Of a stretch of 64,000 nucleotides of DNA, positions 16,386-26,217 are shown piece by piece. Under the pieces are notes generated by a model. It ran no database searches. It saw only the letters and a list, made by a program, of their open reading frames with translations, and was not told where the DNA came from. Origin of the DNA: Hyalangium versicolor (lineage in GTDB: Bacteria; Myxococcota; Myxococcia; Myxococcales; Myxococcaceae); contig NZ_JAHXBF010000016.1 in assembly GCF_020103695.1 (NCBI RefSeq), positions 278,873 to 342,872 of the forward strand. Direction: 5' to 3'. A program made the translations under genes and the position numbers. The first letter of the stretch is position 1. Each line of letters starts with the position of its first letter.

Positions 16386-19300
16386 TTAGCACGCGCCGGG
16401 GGAGGGGTGACAGTGTTCCGCGAAGCCACACTGCAGGGCCTGGCAGGTCGCCCTCTCACGCCCGGGCCACACCCTGCGCAAATCCCCTTGCGCCAGAGCC
16501 CTCACGGCCTCTTCCAGCCGCCCGGCGGGCTCTTCCAGTCCTCCTGGAACGGTGAGGAACTCCGGCTCCGGGGTGGGCTCACCCAGGAAGACAACGCCTA
16601 CCCGAACGGTCGCGCCTTCTCGTACCAGGCGCTTCGCCGCGAGCCCCTGGGCCACCAATTCGTGCGCGGAAGCCGCGACTCCCAGCGGATGGCGTCGCCC
16701 CGGCCGCCAGGCCACCACCCAGGCCTCACCCTCGGGCGTCTCCCATAAGAGATCCAGCTCGCCACTGATCGTTGTCCGACCTCGCCCTGCTCCCGAGGGC
16801 AGGTCCAACAGGAAGGACAGCGCCCGGTGGAGGCTCGAGGCCGGACTCGTGGCCAGCTTCCGGGCGAACGCGGACGACAGGAAGCGCTCCACCATGCCCA
16901 GCGCATCCTCCATGCCTTCTTCATCGGGCAGCCGCCCCAGGCCTCGAAGCAGCTTCTCCACGTGGGCACGGCGCTCGGGTGCTGGGGACTCGACCACCTT
17001 CAGGTCCACGTCCCGGAGCAGGAACGGGACGAGCTGCACGGGACTCCGAGTCTCCAGCCAGGACTCGAGCTCCACCCACGGCGGCATGGTCCGGGATGGC
17101 AGCTCCCACGGCCGAGGGCCGCACAGCCCGAGCTGGTGCAGGTAACGATAGCGCCGCGGACACGCCATGAAGTCCTGGAGCGCCGCAGCCGAGGCCACGA
17201 CTTCCTCCGGCTCGGGGAGGGCGTCCGCACCTCGCACGCGCTGCACGGCGGCCTCCACGCGCGCCTCCGCTTCCTGCAGTTCCTCTTCGCTCGGTGGCTG
17301 AGGATCCGCTGGCGGAGGGAACGCGTCCACGTCCACGTCCTGGACCTGCTCCCGGAGCGCCGCATCCTCGCCGAGGCGCTCGTCGAGCATGTGCCACCAG
17401 GAGTCCGACGCTCCGCGCTCCGCCGAGCCAGAGAGGATCAATCTGTCCCGAGCACGGGTGAGCGCCACATAGAGGAGGCGCCGGTACTCGGCGAACTCCC
17501 GGGCCTTGAGCTCCTCCTTCACGAGCTCGAAGCGCCGCGAGCGGAAGTCCTCCAGCCGGTCCGGGAGCCAGGGCCGCAGCGCGAGCCCGTGCGTGCGCTC
17601 GAAGTGGGCCCGGGCACTCGTGGGGCGACGCTTGCCTCCAAGCGCGGGTACCACCACCACGGGCCACTCGAGTCCCTTGGCTCTGTGGATGGTGAGGATC
17701 TGCACCGCTCGGGGATCTCCGGCGTCCAGCAGGTCCGCCTGGGCCTCGGTGGGATCCGAGTCGGCCAGCATCCGCAGCTCCCGAGCGAAGGCCGTGCATC
17801 CGCCCGTGCCGCGCTCGTCCCGCCGGCCCGCGAGCGCCAGCAGCTTGTCGATGTTGGCGCTGGCCTGCTCCGCGTAGGGAGAGCCCGCCATGGCCTCGCG
17901 ATAGCCCGTCACCTCCAGCGCCACCTGGAGCAAGGCACGCACACCCAGCCGATCCCGCTCACGCCGCAACGAAGGCAGCGCCGCGAGGAAACGTTCGAGC
18001 CGTACCCGTTCCCGCAGCGGAAGTTCGTCGGCCGCCAGGTCCTGCTTCACCACGCTCTCCAGCGTCAGCCCGTGCTTCTCATCCTGGCGGGCCAGCCGGA
18101 AGAGCGATGCATCCGACAGGCCCACGAGCGGCGAGCGCAGCACGGCCGTCAACGCCAGCGAATCATCGGAGTCCGAGAGCAGCGAGAGCAACGAGGCCAG
18201 ATCGAGCACCTCTTGAGCCCCGTAGAAGCCGCGCCCGCGCAGCACCCGGTGGGGGACTCCATGACGGATGAGCGCCTGCCGGTACACCTCGAGGTGCGTG
18301 AAGGTTCGCAGGAGGATGGCCACCTCCCCGCCTCGCACGGGCCGCAGGCGCTGACCGTCCTCGTCCATCACGCTGGGAGCCGCTCCCGGCGCGAGCATCA
18401 CCCTCAGCCGCCGAGCCACTGCCTCCGCATCCTTATTACGTGCGTCCGCAGTGGACTCAGGCTCGCCGAGAGCCAACCGCTCTACCGCAGGCTCCACCGC
18501 GAGCGAGTGCCGCACCGGTGAGAGGTCGTCCTCCGCCGGGACATACTCCACCTCGTACGGACGAGGTGGGCTGCTCGCTACCAGAACTCCCGCGAAGGCC
18601 CGGTTGAAGAAGTCCAGCAGCGCAGGCACCGAGCGACGGTTGTTCCGGAGGAAGTCCTTCACTCCGCCCTCGGACTCAATCTTGCTCGCCAGGTGCGTGA
18701 AGACGGAGACATCCGCGCCACGGAACTCATAGATGGACTGCTTCCGGTCTCCCACCGCGCAGAGGAACGCGGGCTCCAGCGGGAGCACGGCCCGGAGTTC
18801 GTCGTCCGGCGCCACCGTCCTGGGGCCACCTTCGCGTCGCTCGGACAGCAGCAGCACCAACTCGAGCTGCAGGCGGTTGGTGTCCTGGAACTCATCTACC
18901 AGCAGCGCGCCCATGCGCTCCTGGATCTGCCGCCGGAAGGCCGGGTGGTCACGCAGCAGATCCCGCGCCTTCACCAGCAGCGCCGTGAAGTCGAAGACGT
19001 TGCGGCGGAGGAACTCGGCTTCGTGACGCGTCTCCACACGACCGAGCAGCTCGCGGAAGGAGGCCTCGAAGGGAGCGGTCCGCCACGCGGCGTAGCCATC
19101 CTCCAGCCTCAGCACCGAGCCGTCGCTCTTGCCGAAGACCAGCCAGTACAGCGAGCGGATGGGACCTGCCGCCCCCTTGCTCAGCCTCGCGAAGTTGCGG
19201 CCGTCCGCCAGGAACGCGGCCTTGAGCGATGGGAGATGCTCCGCCTCGAAGAGGTTCTCCGGAGTCATCCCCTTCAACGCCCGCTCACACATGGACGTCA

Positions 19301-20033
19301 GGCGGCTCCACTCGCCTTTGGCGTCCAGCTCTCTGGCCGAAGCGCAGTGCCGCAATCCTTCCTGGATGAGGACTTCCAGCTCCGCACGGGCCTCGTCCGG
19401 ATTCGAGAGCGCCGCGGACACCGAACGCAGGCCCTCCTCGCGCATCTTGCCGTAGACCTGCCGCAGCGACGCCACCAGGCCATCGGAGAACCCCGTGCCC
19501 GAGAACGTCAGCTCCTGACACAGCTCCCGGACGCGCGCATCCTCTGCTTCCAGTGCATCCAGCACCACGCGCTCACACACGTCCAGCACCAGCCCAAGCG
19601 CCTCCAGCTCATCAAGCACCTCGAAGGCCGGATCGATGCCCAACCCCGGAGGAGCACGGCGCAACAACTGCCCGCAGAGCGAGTGGAACGTGCCCACCGT
19701 GGCCGACCCCAGATCCTCACGCAATGCGCGCCATGCATCCTGCGAGGGAAACGGACGCCCCAGCCGCTCCAGCGAGGCACGCAGCTCTGGTTCCTGGGCC
19801 TCGCCCTGCGCCAACGCATCCAGGCGCCCCCGGGTGCGCGAGCGCATCTCCGCGGCGGCCTTGTCCGTGAACGTCAGCATGCACAGCCGCGAGGGCTTCA
19901 CCGCCGGGCCCGCCTCCCGAGCGCCCGCGAACAGGTGCAGCACCATCGTCACCAGGCTGTACGTCTTGCCCGCTCCGGCGCCCGCCATGAGCGCGAGGTT
20001 GCGCTCCAGCGCCAGGGGCGACACCGCCGTCAT
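16386..20033 (-). CDS. addA: AddA-like UvrD-family helicase with degenerate C-terminal nuclease domain
   Basis: DNA helicase subunit for double-strand break end processing before RecA loading. 1215 residues from the ATG at 20033, which has GGAGGAG upstream and overlaps the addB stop by ATGA. Superfamily 1A motifs are complete: Walker A GAGAGKT (about 18-24), DEFQDTN, GDRKQSIYEFRGAD, TIHRAKGLEWP and VALTRARDRL. The C-terminal RecB-type nuclease domain keeps a cysteine set like the iron-sulphur cluster of AddB-type nucleases (one Cys in QDFMACPRRYRY, three in CQALQCGFAEHC) and GELDLL. Where DYK is expected, however, it reads AWR (WVVAWRPG), and a QxxxY motif is not seen. It therefore probably unwinds DNA without cutting it. 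AdnA-type naming is an alternative. Confidence 0.9.
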   Translation of the reverse strand: MTAVSPLALERNLALMAGAGAGKTYSLVTMVLHLFAGAREAGPAVKPSRLCMLTFTDKAAAEMRSRTRGRLDALAQGEAQEPELRASLERLGRPFPSQDAWRALREDLGSATVGTFHSLCGQLLRRAPPGLGIDPAFEVLDELEALGLVLDVCERVVLDALEAEDARVRELCQELTFSGTGFSDGLVASLRQVYGKMREEGLRSVSAALSNPDEARAELEVLIQEGLRHCASARELDAKGEWSRLTSMCERALKGMTPENLFEAEHLPSLKAAFLADGRNFARLSKGAAGPIRSLYWLVFGKSDGSVLRLEDGYAAWRTAPFEASFRELLGRVETRHEAEFLRRNVFDFTALLVKARDLLRDHPAFRRQIQERMGALLVDEFQDTNRLQLELVLLLSERREGGPRTVAPDDELRAVLPLEPAFLCAVGDRKQSIYEFRGADVSVFTHLASKIESEGGVKDFLRNNRRSVPALLDFFNRAFAGVLVASSPPRPYEVEYVPAEDDLSPVRHSLAVEPAVERLALGEPESTADARNKDAEAVARRLRVMLAPGAAPSVMDEDGQRLRPVRGGEVAILLRTFTHLEVYRQALIRHGVPHRVLRGRGFYGAQEVLDLASLLSLLSDSDDSLALTAVLRSPLVGLSDASLFRLARQDEKHGLTLESVVKQDLAADELPLRERVRLERFLAALPSLRRERDRLGVRALLQVALEVTGYREAMAGSPYAEQASANIDKLLALAGRRDERGTGGCTAFARELRMLADSDPTEAQADLLDAGDPRAVQILTIHRAKGLEWPVVVVPALGGKRRPTSARAHFERTHGLALRPWLPDRLEDFRSRRFELVKEELKAREFAEYRRLLYVALTRARDRLILSGSAERGASDSWWHMLDERLGEDAALREQVQDVDVDAFPPPADPQPPSEEELQEAEARVEAAVQRVRGADALPEPEEVVASAAALQDFMACPRRYRYLHQLGLCGPRPWELPSRTMPPWVELESWLETRSPVQLVPFLLRDVDLKVVESPAPERRAHVEKLLRGLGRLPDEEGMEDALGMVERFLSSAFARKLATSPASSLHRALSFLLDLPSGAGRGRTTISGELDLLWETPEGEAWVVAWRPGRRHPLGVAASAHELVAQGLAAKRLVREGATVRVGVVFLGEPTPEPEFLTVPGGLEEPAGRLEEAVRALAQGDLRRVWPGRERATCQALQCGFAEHCHPSPGAC

Positions 20034-23000
20034 GCGCTCTCCTCCACCACCCTCCGCTCCGAGATGCGGCACACCGCGCGATAGCCACACCCGCCACAGT
20101 CCTTCGGCCGCATCCCGAACTGGCCCTCACGCGTGGAGCGCACCAGCCCCTCCACCGCGTTCGCCAGGTTGAGCCCTCCCTCCTCCGCCAGCTTCGCGCG
20201 CACCGTCGGATCCGTGGACAGCATCGCCTCGATCTCGGCCTCCGACAGAACCTCCGTCAGGCTGATCGTCGTCCCCGTGCGCAGCGAAAACCATGCCGCG
20301 TTCCGCGCCTCACGGTGTCCGCTCGCTCGCGCCGCATACAGGTAGAGCGGCAGCTGGAAGTCCGAGGACAACAGCCGCTCCTTCAGCGCTCGCTTGTCCA
20401 GCCGCCCCGACTTGTAGTCGATGACGCCCACGTCCCCCGCGCCCTTGTCCAGCCGGTCGATCTTCCCCTCGAAGTGGATGGCATCGTCGCCCGAGAAGAG
20501 GGACACGTCCTGCCACGGATCCTCAGACGCGTCCGGACCGAACTTCAGCTCGAACTGCTCGGGCATGTAGAGATCGAAGGGGAGCCCACGCCGCTCGTCC
20601 GCCAGGATGCGCCGCACCATGGCCTTCGCCCGCTCCGCCGCCAGCTGCCACAGCACCGGGTGCCCCACATGGAAGCGCTCCTCGAAGTAGCGCACCGCCT
20701 TCTCCAGCGCCTTGGTCAGCAACTCTTCGGGGATCTCCTCCAACCCCTTGCCCAGCAGCCCCTTCTCCTTGAGCTGCTTGAAGACATCCTCCACCACCCG
20801 GTGCCAGAACGTCCCGCGCCCACGCGCGTCGAACTCCTCCCCCGGGGACTCGGGCTCGGCCACCTTCAACCCGTAGGCCAGGAAGCCCTGGAAGCCACAG
20901 TTCCCGAAGCGCGCCAGCGCCGAGGCCGACAGCGGCTTCGCGCTGTCGAAGCGGAACGTCTCTCTCAGCGCCTCGCGAAGCCCCGGGCCATCCACCTCGC
21001 CTGTATACGGGCCCACCCGGGACGAAGGATTGCTGAAGAAGTGCAGGCGCTCGTACTCCACATGCGCCAGCTCCTTCGCGGCGGAGAACCAGGTCTCGTC
21101 CTCGAAGCGCCGCCGCAGGATCGGTGCTGCCACGTCCGGCTCGGTGACACGCAGCCGCGCAGGGGCCATCGTCTCCAGCGCCACGCGCTGACGCAGCTCC
21201 GCCTCCGTGAGCACGTCGTCCAGCGGAGGCACCGCCATCATCGAGCGCGCCTCCCACGTCATGCCCGTCAGCCGCCGCACCTCTTCCAGGAACGCGGACG
21301 GCACCTGCTCCTGCCCTCCCACTCCCGCCACCGCGTACGACAGGCTCACCCGCTTCTCCGCCGCCACCAGCGCGCTCGCGAAGAGCAGCCGATCCTCCGT
21401 GAGCCGCCACGCAGCCCGGTCATCGAACTCGCCGCCCGTGAGCCGGAAGGCTTCTCGCCCCAGCCGCTTGTTGAGCTCGGCGCGGTCCGCATCTCCGAGC
21501 AGCGGGTGAGGCTCCTCGTGGCCCGGGAAGCGGCCCTCCGTCATCCCCGCGAGGAAGAGGTAACCGAACGTCCGTCCCGGCAGCTCGCGGACATCCAACA
21601 CCTCCACGGCGCCCGACTCCGGCCCACGGGCGGGCAGGTACGTGTCCCGCACCGCATCCGCCAGCCAGCGCCCGAAGACGCGCCGCGGCAGCTTCGGACC
21701 CCCACCCACCTTCTTCAGCGCCCGCTCCAGCTCGCCCACGCGGAGCCGCAAGGCCTGGCGCGCGGCATCGTCCCGAGCCCGAGCCTCCAGCCCATGCCCC
21801 CCGAGCGAGCCCTCTTCCCGAGGCTCCAGCGGCCCTTCCGAGTCCTGCAACCCGAGCTGCTGCACCACGCGCCACCACGCGCCGAGCAACTCCAACGCAC
21901 TGCCCGACTCGGGGATGCGGCGACACCACTCCATCAGCCGCATGCACCGCTCGCGCAGCACCCGCGCCGCATGGGCGTCCGGGTCCTGGGCCAACACCAT
22001 CCGCCGTGCCAGGGCCTCCAGCCGCACGTCATACGCGCCGCGCCCCTTCTGAGCCCCGAGCCGATCATCCCGGATGGCGGCCAGAGTGAACAGCGTCGCG
22101 GGAGCATCCGGAGCCGCGCGAGACAGCGAGGGCGCATAGCGGCTGGCGACGAGCTCCGCCACGCGCGCGGCCGGGAAGGAGTCCTCCGCGAGCAACGGCA
22201 GCTCCAACGCCAGCCGGACCGGGCCCGTGAGCGCGAGCGGCTCGCCCCACGGCAGGCGCACCGGCACGCCCAGCTCCTCGAGCGTCCCCGCCAGCCACCG
22301 CGCCTCCGGCCCCGGCTCCCGCCACGCCACGGCGATGCGCTCCGGAGCCACCCCTTCCGACACGAGCCGACGCACATCCCGAGCCAGCTGCCGGGCCTCA
22401 TCCTGAGCCGTGCCCACGCTCCACATCCTCAGCGTGCCCGCGACCGTGGCCGCCTGCGCCCCCCGCTTCACCTGCGGCGAGAAGAGGTGCCGGCCCAGCT
22501 CGGCCAGCGGGCGGTTCTCGAACGTGAGGTCCGCCTTGAACAGGTCCACGTGCCCCACGGTGTCGCCGCGGTTCTCGAAAGCGCGGAAGAGCGCCGTCAG
22601 CGCCGCATCCGCCACCGGAGAGCCTCCCACGGGCGTCTCCATCCGCAGCGACACCCGCCGGGCCTCACACACCAGGGCCAGCGCCAGCAAGAGCCCCAGG
22701 CCCGAGGGGCGCACGTCGTACACCCCGTGAATGACGATGGACTCCACGTCCTCCCAGGCCGCCGGCCACTGCCCACGCCCGAGCGCCTCGCGAGAGCCCC
22801 GCAGCACATCCTCCCGGTCCGCCAGCCCCAGCTCGGCCATGCGGCGCTCATACGCGTCGAACAGGCGCGCGAGCAGCCGCGCCCGGATTCTCCGGTCCGG
22901 AGGGAGCGACTCCGCGGCATCCTGCAACTCACGCGGCGTGAGCCGCCCGGCCTTCATGTCGAGCACCAGCTCCAGCGCGGCACGGGCGAAGGCGGGCTCG

Positions 23001-23248
23001 TGGATGAAGTCCCCGAAGGGCGTCTCTCCCAAAGCCTGCGCCAGCGAGCTGATCAGGACGCGGGAGGTCGGGGCCGAACAGGGGCGTCGATTGAGCTCGC
23101 CTGCTCCACCCAACGCGTTGACGAATTCGTCCCACGTGAGCCAACCCGTTCCCAGCACGAGGCCGCGCTTTTCCCGTGCGGCGCGCAGCACTTGCTGGCG
23201 ACGAGCTGCATCAGGGAAGACCTGGAGGGTGCGGCCGGGACGAGACAT
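20030..23248 (-). CDS. addB: AddB-like nuclease subunit (PD-(D/E)XK with iron-sulphur cysteines)
   Basis: Partner of the AddA-like helicase. 1072 residues from the ATG at 23248 (MSRPGRTLQVFPDAARRQQV). No Walker A motif is seen, as in many inactive-helicase AddB proteins. The C-terminal nuclease is complete: GTFWHRVVEDVF (His motif), GKIDRLD, GVIDYKSG (catalytic Asp944 and Lys946) and QLPLY (QxxxY). Four cysteines match the AddB iron-sulphur arrangement: one in ARFGNCGFQGF and three at about 1051, 1054 and 1060 (DCGGCGYRAVC). A much longer open frame exists upstream but overlaps the divergent PAP2 gene. It is first in a probable addB-addA-purA-TPR operon. Confidence 0.9.
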   Translation of the reverse strand: MSRPGRTLQVFPDAARRQQVLRAAREKRGLVLGTGWLTWDEFVNALGGAGELNRRPCSAPTSRVLISSLAQALGETPFGDFIHEPAFARAALELVLDMKAGRLTPRELQDAAESLPPDRRIRARLLARLFDAYERRMAELGLADREDVLRGSREALGRGQWPAAWEDVESIVIHGVYDVRPSGLGLLLALALVCEARRVSLRMETPVGGSPVADAALTALFRAFENRGDTVGHVDLFKADLTFENRPLAELGRHLFSPQVKRGAQAATVAGTLRMWSVGTAQDEARQLARDVRRLVSEGVAPERIAVAWREPGPEARWLAGTLEELGVPVRLPWGEPLALTGPVRLALELPLLAEDSFPAARVAELVASRYAPSLSRAAPDAPATLFTLAAIRDDRLGAQKGRGAYDVRLEALARRMVLAQDPDAHAARVLRERCMRLMEWCRRIPESGSALELLGAWWRVVQQLGLQDSEGPLEPREEGSLGGHGLEARARDDAARQALRLRVGELERALKKVGGGPKLPRRVFGRWLADAVRDTYLPARGPESGAVEVLDVRELPGRTFGYLFLAGMTEGRFPGHEEPHPLLGDADRAELNKRLGREAFRLTGGEFDDRAAWRLTEDRLLFASALVAAEKRVSLSYAVAGVGGQEQVPSAFLEEVRRLTGMTWEARSMMAVPPLDDVLTEAELRQRVALETMAPARLRVTEPDVAAPILRRRFEDETWFSAAKELAHVEYERLHFFSNPSSRVGPYTGEVDGPGLREALRETFRFDSAKPLSASALARFGNCGFQGFLAYGLKVAEPESPGEEFDARGRGTFWHRVVEDVFKQLKEKGLLGKGLEEIPEELLTKALEKAVRYFEERFHVGHPVLWQLAAERAKAMVRRILADERRGLPFDLYMPEQFELKFGPDASEDPWQDVSLFSGDDAIHFEGKIDRLDKGAGDVGVIDYKSGRLDKRALKERLLSSDFQLPLYLYAARASGHREARNAAWFSLRTGTTISLTEVLSEAEIEAMLSTDPTVRAKLAEEGGLNLANAVEGLVRSTREGQFGMRPKDCGGCGYRAVCRISERRVVEESA

Positions 23249-23288
23249 TCCGTGGGTGGAGTGTAGAACGTCCGAGGTGCCGCCGCTT

Positions 23289-24182
23289 ATGCTTCCTTCC
23301 GTGCTGCCCACCCCCTGTGTCCTGGCGGTCGCCACCCTGCTCGCTGCATCTCCCGTTCCCCCGGAAGCCCTCCCGGCTGCCGAGGGGGCTCCTGTCGTCC
23401 GGAACCTCCGGTTCGACTGGACCCGGGACGGAGTCATCACCGGTGTGGGCGCGGTGCTCTGGATAGGCAGCGAGAGCCTCTTCAAGGAGCAACTGGCCCC
23501 GGAGAAGTGCCGCTGGTGCGACCGGAACGCGGATGGAACGGACTCGCTCAACCGCCTGGACAGGTGGGGGCGAGGGCTGGCCGGCACCACGGAGGCCCAG
23601 CGCAAGCGCGCGGACACCTGGAGCAACGTGGTGGACTTCGGGCTGCTGCCCGTGAGCGTGCTGGGCGCGCAGTACGCGCTGTCTCAGGGGAGCGGAGCGC
23701 CTCGGAGCGTCTTCTTCCAGGACGCGGGTATCATCATCGAGACGGCGGTGCTGGCATCCGTGCTCAACCAGACCGTGAAGTTCATCGCCGGCCGCGAGCG
23801 CCCCTTCGTCCACGTGCTGCCCGAGGACCAGAAATCCCTCACGGCCCATCCAGACGACAACAATCTCTCCTTCTATAGCGGGCACACGAACCTGGCCTTC
23901 GCGCTCGTGGTGTCCGCGGGCACGGTGGCCGAGCTGCGCGGGTACCGGCACCGCGCTTGGATCTGGGCGGTGGGGCTGCCGCTGGCCACCTCCGTGCCGC
24001 TGCTGCGCATGGCGGCGGACAAGCACTACCTCACCGATGTGGCCACGGGGGCCGTGCTGGGGTCAGCCTTTGGGGTCGCGGTGCCCCTGCTGCTCCACAA
24101 GCGCGTGAACGACGCTCCAAGTGCCGTCTCGCTCCGGGTGTCCGCGGGCCTCGGCGGAGCAGTGTTCTCGGGCCGCTTCTGA
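23289..24182 (+). CDS. PAP2-family membrane phosphatase
   Basis: Predicted lipid phosphatase acting at the membrane, 297 residues from the ATG at 23289. After an N-terminal export-type segment, the three phosphatase signatures appear in order: KFIAGRERP (KX6RP), FYSGHTNLAF (SGH, with Tyr in place of the usual Pro) and RMAADKHYLTDVATG (RX5HX3D). Several hydrophobic spans surround them. Substrates of relatives include phosphatidic acid, phosphatidylglycerol phosphate and undecaprenyl pyrophosphate; which applies is unknown. An extra CRWCDRNADGTDSLNR segment near residue 75 is Cys-rich and unusual. It diverges from addB with a 40-base gap. Confidence 0.9.
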   Translation: MLPSVLPTPCVLAVATLLAASPVPPEALPAAEGAPVVRNLRFDWTRDGVITGVGAVLWIGSESLFKEQLAPEKCRWCDRNADGTDSLNRLDRWGRGLAGTTEAQRKRADTWSNVVDFGLLPVSVLGAQYALSQGSGAPRSVFFQDAGIIIETAVLASVLNQTVKFIAGRERPFVHVLPEDQKSLTAHPDDNNLSFYSGHTNLAFALVVSAGTVAELRGYRHRAWIWAVGLPLATSVPLLRMAADKHYLTDVATGAVLGSAFGVAVPLLLHKRVNDAPSAVSLRVSAGLGGAVFSGRF

Positions 24183-24213
24183 CACGCCCTACCCGGAACC
24201 CAGCCTTTGGCGT

Positions 24214-24234
24214 GAGCCCTTGGCCCAAGGGCTC
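24214..24234. repeat. 21-base palindrome (10-1-10)
   Basis: GAGCCCTTGG, one C, CCAAGGGCTC: a perfect inverted repeat between the PAP2 stop and the histidine kinase start. No T-run follows it, so it may be an operator or a factor-independent transcript end. Confidence 0.5.
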
Positions 24235-24306
24235 ATTGGAAGGAGCCGACAACTTCGGGACACAATGGTCCGAGAACGATCGCGCCCTTTCCCCAAGAGG
24301 GGCTCC

Positions 24307-26217
24307 ATGACCAGCACTGTGGCTCCCGAATCCATATCGTCACGCGCTGAAGCCCCGGGCTCCCAGCCGCCGCGCTCAGGACAGGCCCGCTGGCTCCTGG
24401 CCCGACTGGACTCGCTGCTCTCGAAAGAGCTGCGTCAGGCCTCTCCCTCGCAGCTCGCGCGCCACCGCGTGCTGGCCGGCGCCTGCAGCTTCATCCTCCT
24501 GTTGCACCTGGTGGCCCTGGTCCTGTTCCCCCTGTCGCGGCTCAGCCTCGTCACCGGCGGACTGTCCCTCTGCTACTCAGGCATCCTGCTGCTGCTGCGC
24601 CGCGCCAGGAGCCACCTGCTGCCCTCCCTCAGCCTGTGCCTGACGATGGCGTTCGGCAGCACGCTCATCGTCTTCTCCTCGGGGTACATGCCCTACGCCG
24701 GCACGCACGCCGCGCACATGCTGCTGCCCGCGTTCGCCGTGTACCTGCTGGGAGCGCGCAGGGGGTTCTTCATCACCCTCATCATCTGCATCAACAGTGG
24801 ACTGATCTACCCCCTCTACTACTCGCACTTCCGCGTGGGGCCCCAGGAGTCCCTCGGGGGGCTCTTCTGGCCGTTCTACGTGGCCTCCACCCTCTCCTTC
24901 CTGGGCGCCTGGGCGCTGGACTCTCTCCAGAGTGCCTCCCAGCGAGAGGCCCAGGTGACGCTGGAGCAGACGCTGTCGGACATGCGCGACCACGAGGACA
25001 AGCTCAGCAGCCTCATCGACAGCACCGACGATCTCGTGGCCTCGCTCGACACCGAGGGGCGCCTGCTCGCGTTCAACAGCGCGATCAGGGGGGGCACCCT
25101 CCGCGACACGGGCTACGAGCTCACCGTGGGCCAGCTGCTCTTCCCCGAGTCGAATCCCGCGGTGCGAGCCCTCTGGATGCCCCGACTGGCCCTGGCCCTG
25201 CAGGGGGAGCGTCAGCGCTACGAGGAGGTCTACGAGGGACAGGGGGGCCCGCGCACCTTCGACATCAGCGTCAACCCCACCCGGGGCGCTGGCGGCCGCA
25301 TCACCGGCATGACGCTCTTCGCCCGGGACATCACCGCGCGCAAGCAGGCGGAGGCCCGGCTGGGAGAGCTGCACCGCACGCTCGTGGACGTGTCGCGCCA
25401 GGCGGGCATGGCCGAGATTGCCACGGGCGTGCTCCACAACGTGGGCAACACCCTCACCAGCGTCAACGTGTCCACCACGCTCGTCATCGACCGGCTGCGC
25501 CAGTCCCGCCTCTCCGGGCTGGGCAAGGCGAACGCCCTGATCCAGGAGCACGCGGACCACCTGGGCCAATTCCTCTCCGAGGATCCTCAGGGCCAGAAGC
25601 TGCCGGGCTACCTCATCGCCCTCTTCAGCCAGCTCCAGGCAGAGCACGACACCCTGCTCCAGGAGATGCTCTCGCTGCGCCGCAGCGTGGACCACATCAA
25701 GTCCATCGTCAGCATGCAGCAGAAGCACGCGCGGATCGCCGGAGCCGTGGAGGAGGTACCCGTGCCTCAGCTCATCGACGAGGCCCTGCGCCTGCACGCC
25801 GCCTCCTTCGAGCGGATGGGCATCCACCTCGAGCGCGACTATGCCAACGTGCCCACGATGCTCGTCGACCGCCACAGGCTGCTGCAGATCCTCGTCAACC
25901 TGCTGAGCAACGCCCGCGACGCGCTCGTCGCCAGCGAGACCCAGGACAAGCGCCTGCGCATCTCCATCCACATGGATCCCGAAGCCGGCTCCCTGCGCAT
26001 CCAGGTGAGCGACAACGGCCTGGGCATCACTCCGGAGAACCTTCCGCGCATGTTCGCCCAGGGGTTCACCACGAAGAAGCACGGCCATGGCTTCGGCCTG
26101 CACATCAGCGCCCTGGCCGCCATGGAGATGAAGGGGCGGCTCACCTGCTCCAGCCCCGGTCCCGGGCAGGGCTCCACCTTCACCCTGGAGCTGCCCATGG
26201 AAGAGACTCACAGCTGA
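24307..26217 (+). CDS. Membrane histidine kinase with PAS domain
   Basis: 636 residues from the ATG at 24307, preceded by AGAGGGG. In order: a cytoplasmic lead; about six hydrophobic spans (about 60-205) forming an integral sensor; a PAS-like domain (about 235-345, DSTDDLVASLDTEGRLLAFN, ending in ITGMTLFARDITARKQAEAR); a phosphoacceptor region with the variant H-box GVLHNVGNTLTSVNV; and a HATPase domain (LQILVNLLSNARDA N-box, VSDNGLGI G1, and KKHGHGFGLHIS G2). The H-box HNVGN instead of HEIRNPL marks a distinct kinase class in which His is followed by Asn-Val-Gly-Asn. No response regulator is adjacent, so it is an orphan kinase. Its stop overlaps the convergent ROK gene by 10 bases. Confidence 0.92.
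   Translation: MTSTVAPESISSRAEAPGSQPPRSGQARWLLARLDSLLSKELRQASPSQLARHRVLAGACSFILLLHLVALVLFPLSRLSLVTGGLSLCYSGILLLLRRARSHLLPSLSLCLTMAFGSTLIVFSSGYMPYAGTHAAHMLLPAFAVYLLGARRGFFITLIICINSGLIYPLYYSHFRVGPQESLGGLFWPFYVASTLSFLGAWALDSLQSASQREAQVTLEQTLSDMRDHEDKLSSLIDSTDDLVASLDTEGRLLAFNSAIRGGTLRDTGYELTVGQLLFPESNPAVRALWMPRLALALQGERQRYEEVYEGQGGPRTFDISVNPTRGAGGRITGMTLFARDITARKQAEARLGELHRTLVDVSRQAGMAEIATGVLHNVGNTLTSVNVSTTLVIDRLRQSRLSGLGKANALIQEHADHLGQFLSEDPQGQKLPGYLIALFSQLQAEHDTLLQEMLSLRRSVDHIKSIVSMQQKHARIAGAVEEVPVPQLIDEALRLHAASFERMGIHLERDYANVPTMLVDRHRLLQILVNLLSNARDALVASETQDKRLRISIHMDPEAGSLRIQVSDNGLGITPENLPRMFAQGFTTKKHGHGFGLHISALAAMEMKGRLTCSSPGPGQGSTFTLELPMEETHS

Noticed and set aside
20315..23266. Very long open frame on the plus strand opposite addB
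   Set aside because: It is the antisense shadow of addB: its codons follow the partner's third-position G/C bias, the product is Arg/His/Leu-rich low complexity, and the minus strand has clear nuclease motifs.
23249..23626. Longer start for addB
   Set aside because: It overlaps the divergent PAP2 gene and adds an unconserved Ser/Arg-rich stretch before the natural start of the family.
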